Positions 63,178 to 64,000 of a DNA stretch of 64,000 nt are shown piece by piece (positions within the stretch are counted from its first letter, which is position 1; each line of letters begins with the position of its first letter). Position numbers and translations under genes: made by a program. Location of the stretch: NCBI GenBank assembly GCA_963760225.1, contig CAVXCD010000001.1, positions 930,001-994,000 on the forward strand, read 5' to 3'. The DNA comes from 13-2-20CM-66-19 sp963760225 (lineage in GTDB: Bacteria > Pseudomonadota > Gammaproteobacteria > Steroidobacterales > Steroidobacteraceae). The notes beneath the pieces were generated by a model, which was given only the letters and a program-made list of their open reading frames with translations, had not been told where the DNA came from and ran no database searches.

Positions 63178-64000
63178 GTGGCCGATTTTCACAGCAGCAC
63201 GCTGACGCAGCTCGCCGCGGGGTTGCGGGCGCGGCACTTCTCGAGCGTCGAGCTCACTCGCGCGCTGCTGGCGCGCATCGAGCGCCACCAGGGCGCACTC
63301 AACGCGTTCATCTCGGTGACGCCCGATGCGGCGCTCGCCGCGGCGCAGAGCGCCGACCGCGCGCTCGCCAGCGGCGGCGGCGGTGCGCTCACCGGTGTGC
63401 CGATCGCGCACAAGGATCTGTTCTGCACGCAGGGTGTGCGCACCACCTGCGGCTCACGCATGCTCGACAACTTCGTCTCGCCCTACGACGCCACCGTAGT
63501 CGCGAAGCTCAGGAGCGCCGGGGCGGTGATGCTGGGCAAGACGAACATGGACGAGTTCGCGATGGGCTCATCCAACGAGACCAGCTACTACGGGCCGGTG
63601 CGCAATCCCTGGAACCCGGCGCTGGTGCCGGGCGGTTCCTCGGGCGGCTCGGCGGCGGCGGTTGCCGCGCGACTGGTGCCGGGCGCCACCGCCACCGATA
63701 CCGGCGGCTCGATCCGCCAGCCCGCGGCGCTCTGCGGCATCACCGGCATGAAACCCACCTACGGGCGGGTGTCGCGCTACGGGATGGTGGCGTTCGCCTC
63801 GAGCCTCGATCAGGGCGGAGTGCTCACGGCGAGTGCGGCCGATGCGGCGCTCATGCTGCGCGAGATGGCCGGTTTCGACGCGGCCGATTCCACCAGCGTC
63901 GACCGACCGGTGCCCGATTACGTCGCGGCGCTCGAGGAGCCGCTCGCGGGACTGAAGATCGGCCTGCTCAAGGAATTCTTCGACAAGGGCCTCGACGCGC
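63178..64000 (+). CDS. gatA: Aspartyl/glutamyl-tRNA amidotransferase subunit A (partial, runs off the window)
   Basis: First 274 residues of an amidase-signature enzyme that releases ammonia from glutamine for GatB. The start is GTG 63178. The catalytic Lys-cisSer-Ser triad is K79 (GVPIAHKDLF), S154 (PGGSSGGSAAAVAA) and S178 (ATDTGGSIRQPA), numbers that match the well-studied staphylococcal GatA. The remaining 200 or so residues and presumably gatB lie beyond the window. Confidence 0.97.
   Translation, partial: MADFHSSTLTQLAAGLRARHFSSVELTRALLARIERHQGALNAFISVTPDAALAAAQSADRALASGGGGALTGVPIAHKDLFCTQGVRTTCGSRMLDNFVSPYDATVVAKLRSAGAVMLGKTNMDEFAMGSSNETSYYGPVRNPWNPALVPGGSSGGSAAAVAARLVPGATATDTGGSIRQPAALCGITGMKPTYGRVSRYGMVAFASSLDQGGVLTASAADAALMLREMAGFDAADSTSVDRPVPDYVAALEEPLAGLKIGLLKEFFDKGLDA

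Noticed and set aside
1..64000. CRISPR arrays, tRNA or rRNA genes, insertion sequences, prophage genes
   Set aside because: No regularly spaced repeats with unique spacers, no tRNA-like cloverleaf with a TTCGA arm, no transposase or phage structural gene was found; the only mobile candidate is the GIY-YIG gene.

Overview
The window is a gene-dense, high-GC stretch (by eye well above 60% GC, not computed) of a Gram-negative bacterial chromosome, most likely a gammaproteobacterium. Reasons: outer-membrane genes (lptD, surA, rlpA, mltB) in classical gammaproteobacterial order (lptD-surA-pdxA-rsmA-apaG-apaH and mreBCD-mrdAB-mltB-rlpA-dacA-ybeD), the amgK-murU recycling pair beside lptD, and strong G/C at third codon positions. 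A bacterial kynurenine pathway and PQQ synthesis recall Xanthomonadales/Nevskiales-type lineages, but the genus cannot be named from this sequence. No rRNA, tRNA, CRISPR array, IS element or prophage was seen. No gene-free stretch exceeds about 180 bases.

Layout. 1-4.5 kb: start of an Lhr-type helicase, a DUF3014 membrane protein, a SHOCT protein, a small SWIM-finger protein and a NarL-type two-component pair. 4.6-8.9 kb: the PQQ operon pqqABCDE (pqqA is a 24-residue peptide gene), then peptide deformylase and a DUF3224 protein. 8.9-13.5 kb (minus): GNAT, YebC-family protein, fatty-acid desaturase, an outer-membrane protein. 13.6-20.2 kb (plus): M28 peptidase, aromatic/aspartate aminotransferase, PutA, GNAT. 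20.3-23.2 kb (minus): a DUF255 thioredoxin-like protein whose 5' end is overlapped by a GIY-YIG endonuclease with three modular repeats, a likely free-standing homing endonuclease. 23.4-29.6 kb (plus): rlmI, lgt, thyA, SET-domain methyltransferase, kup, folA, a VOC protein. 29.6-34.1 kb (minus): GNAT, then a coupled kynurenine operon haaO-kynB-kynU-kmo. 34.2-41.9 kb: a small lipoprotein, then (minus) lptD-surA-pdxA-rsmA, universal stress protein, apaG, apaH. 41.9-46.4 kb (plus): amgK-murU, lipA-lipB and a coupled sulfate-binding lipoprotein. 46.4-52.7 kb (minus): cysA-cysT-cysW followed without a gap by a histidine kinase and an OmpR-type regulator. 52.7-62.7 kb (minus): the cell-shape and wall operon mreB-mreC-mreD-mrdA-rodA-mltB-rlpA-dacA-dat-DUF493. 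62.9-64 kb: gatC and the start of gatA.

Genes within operons are packed with 1- or 4-base stop/start overlaps (ATGA, GTGA, TGATG, TTGA, TAGTG), so translational coupling is the rule. The least ordinary regions are the sulfate-transport block (its ATPase carries a stress-protein-like tail, it runs into its own two-component system, and its binding protein is coupled to lipoate synthesis on the opposite strand), the probable homing endonuclease with a foreign-looking flank, and the PQQ control region (inverted repeat, intercistronic hairpin, TTG start, and a 30-base tandem repeat inside pqqE).
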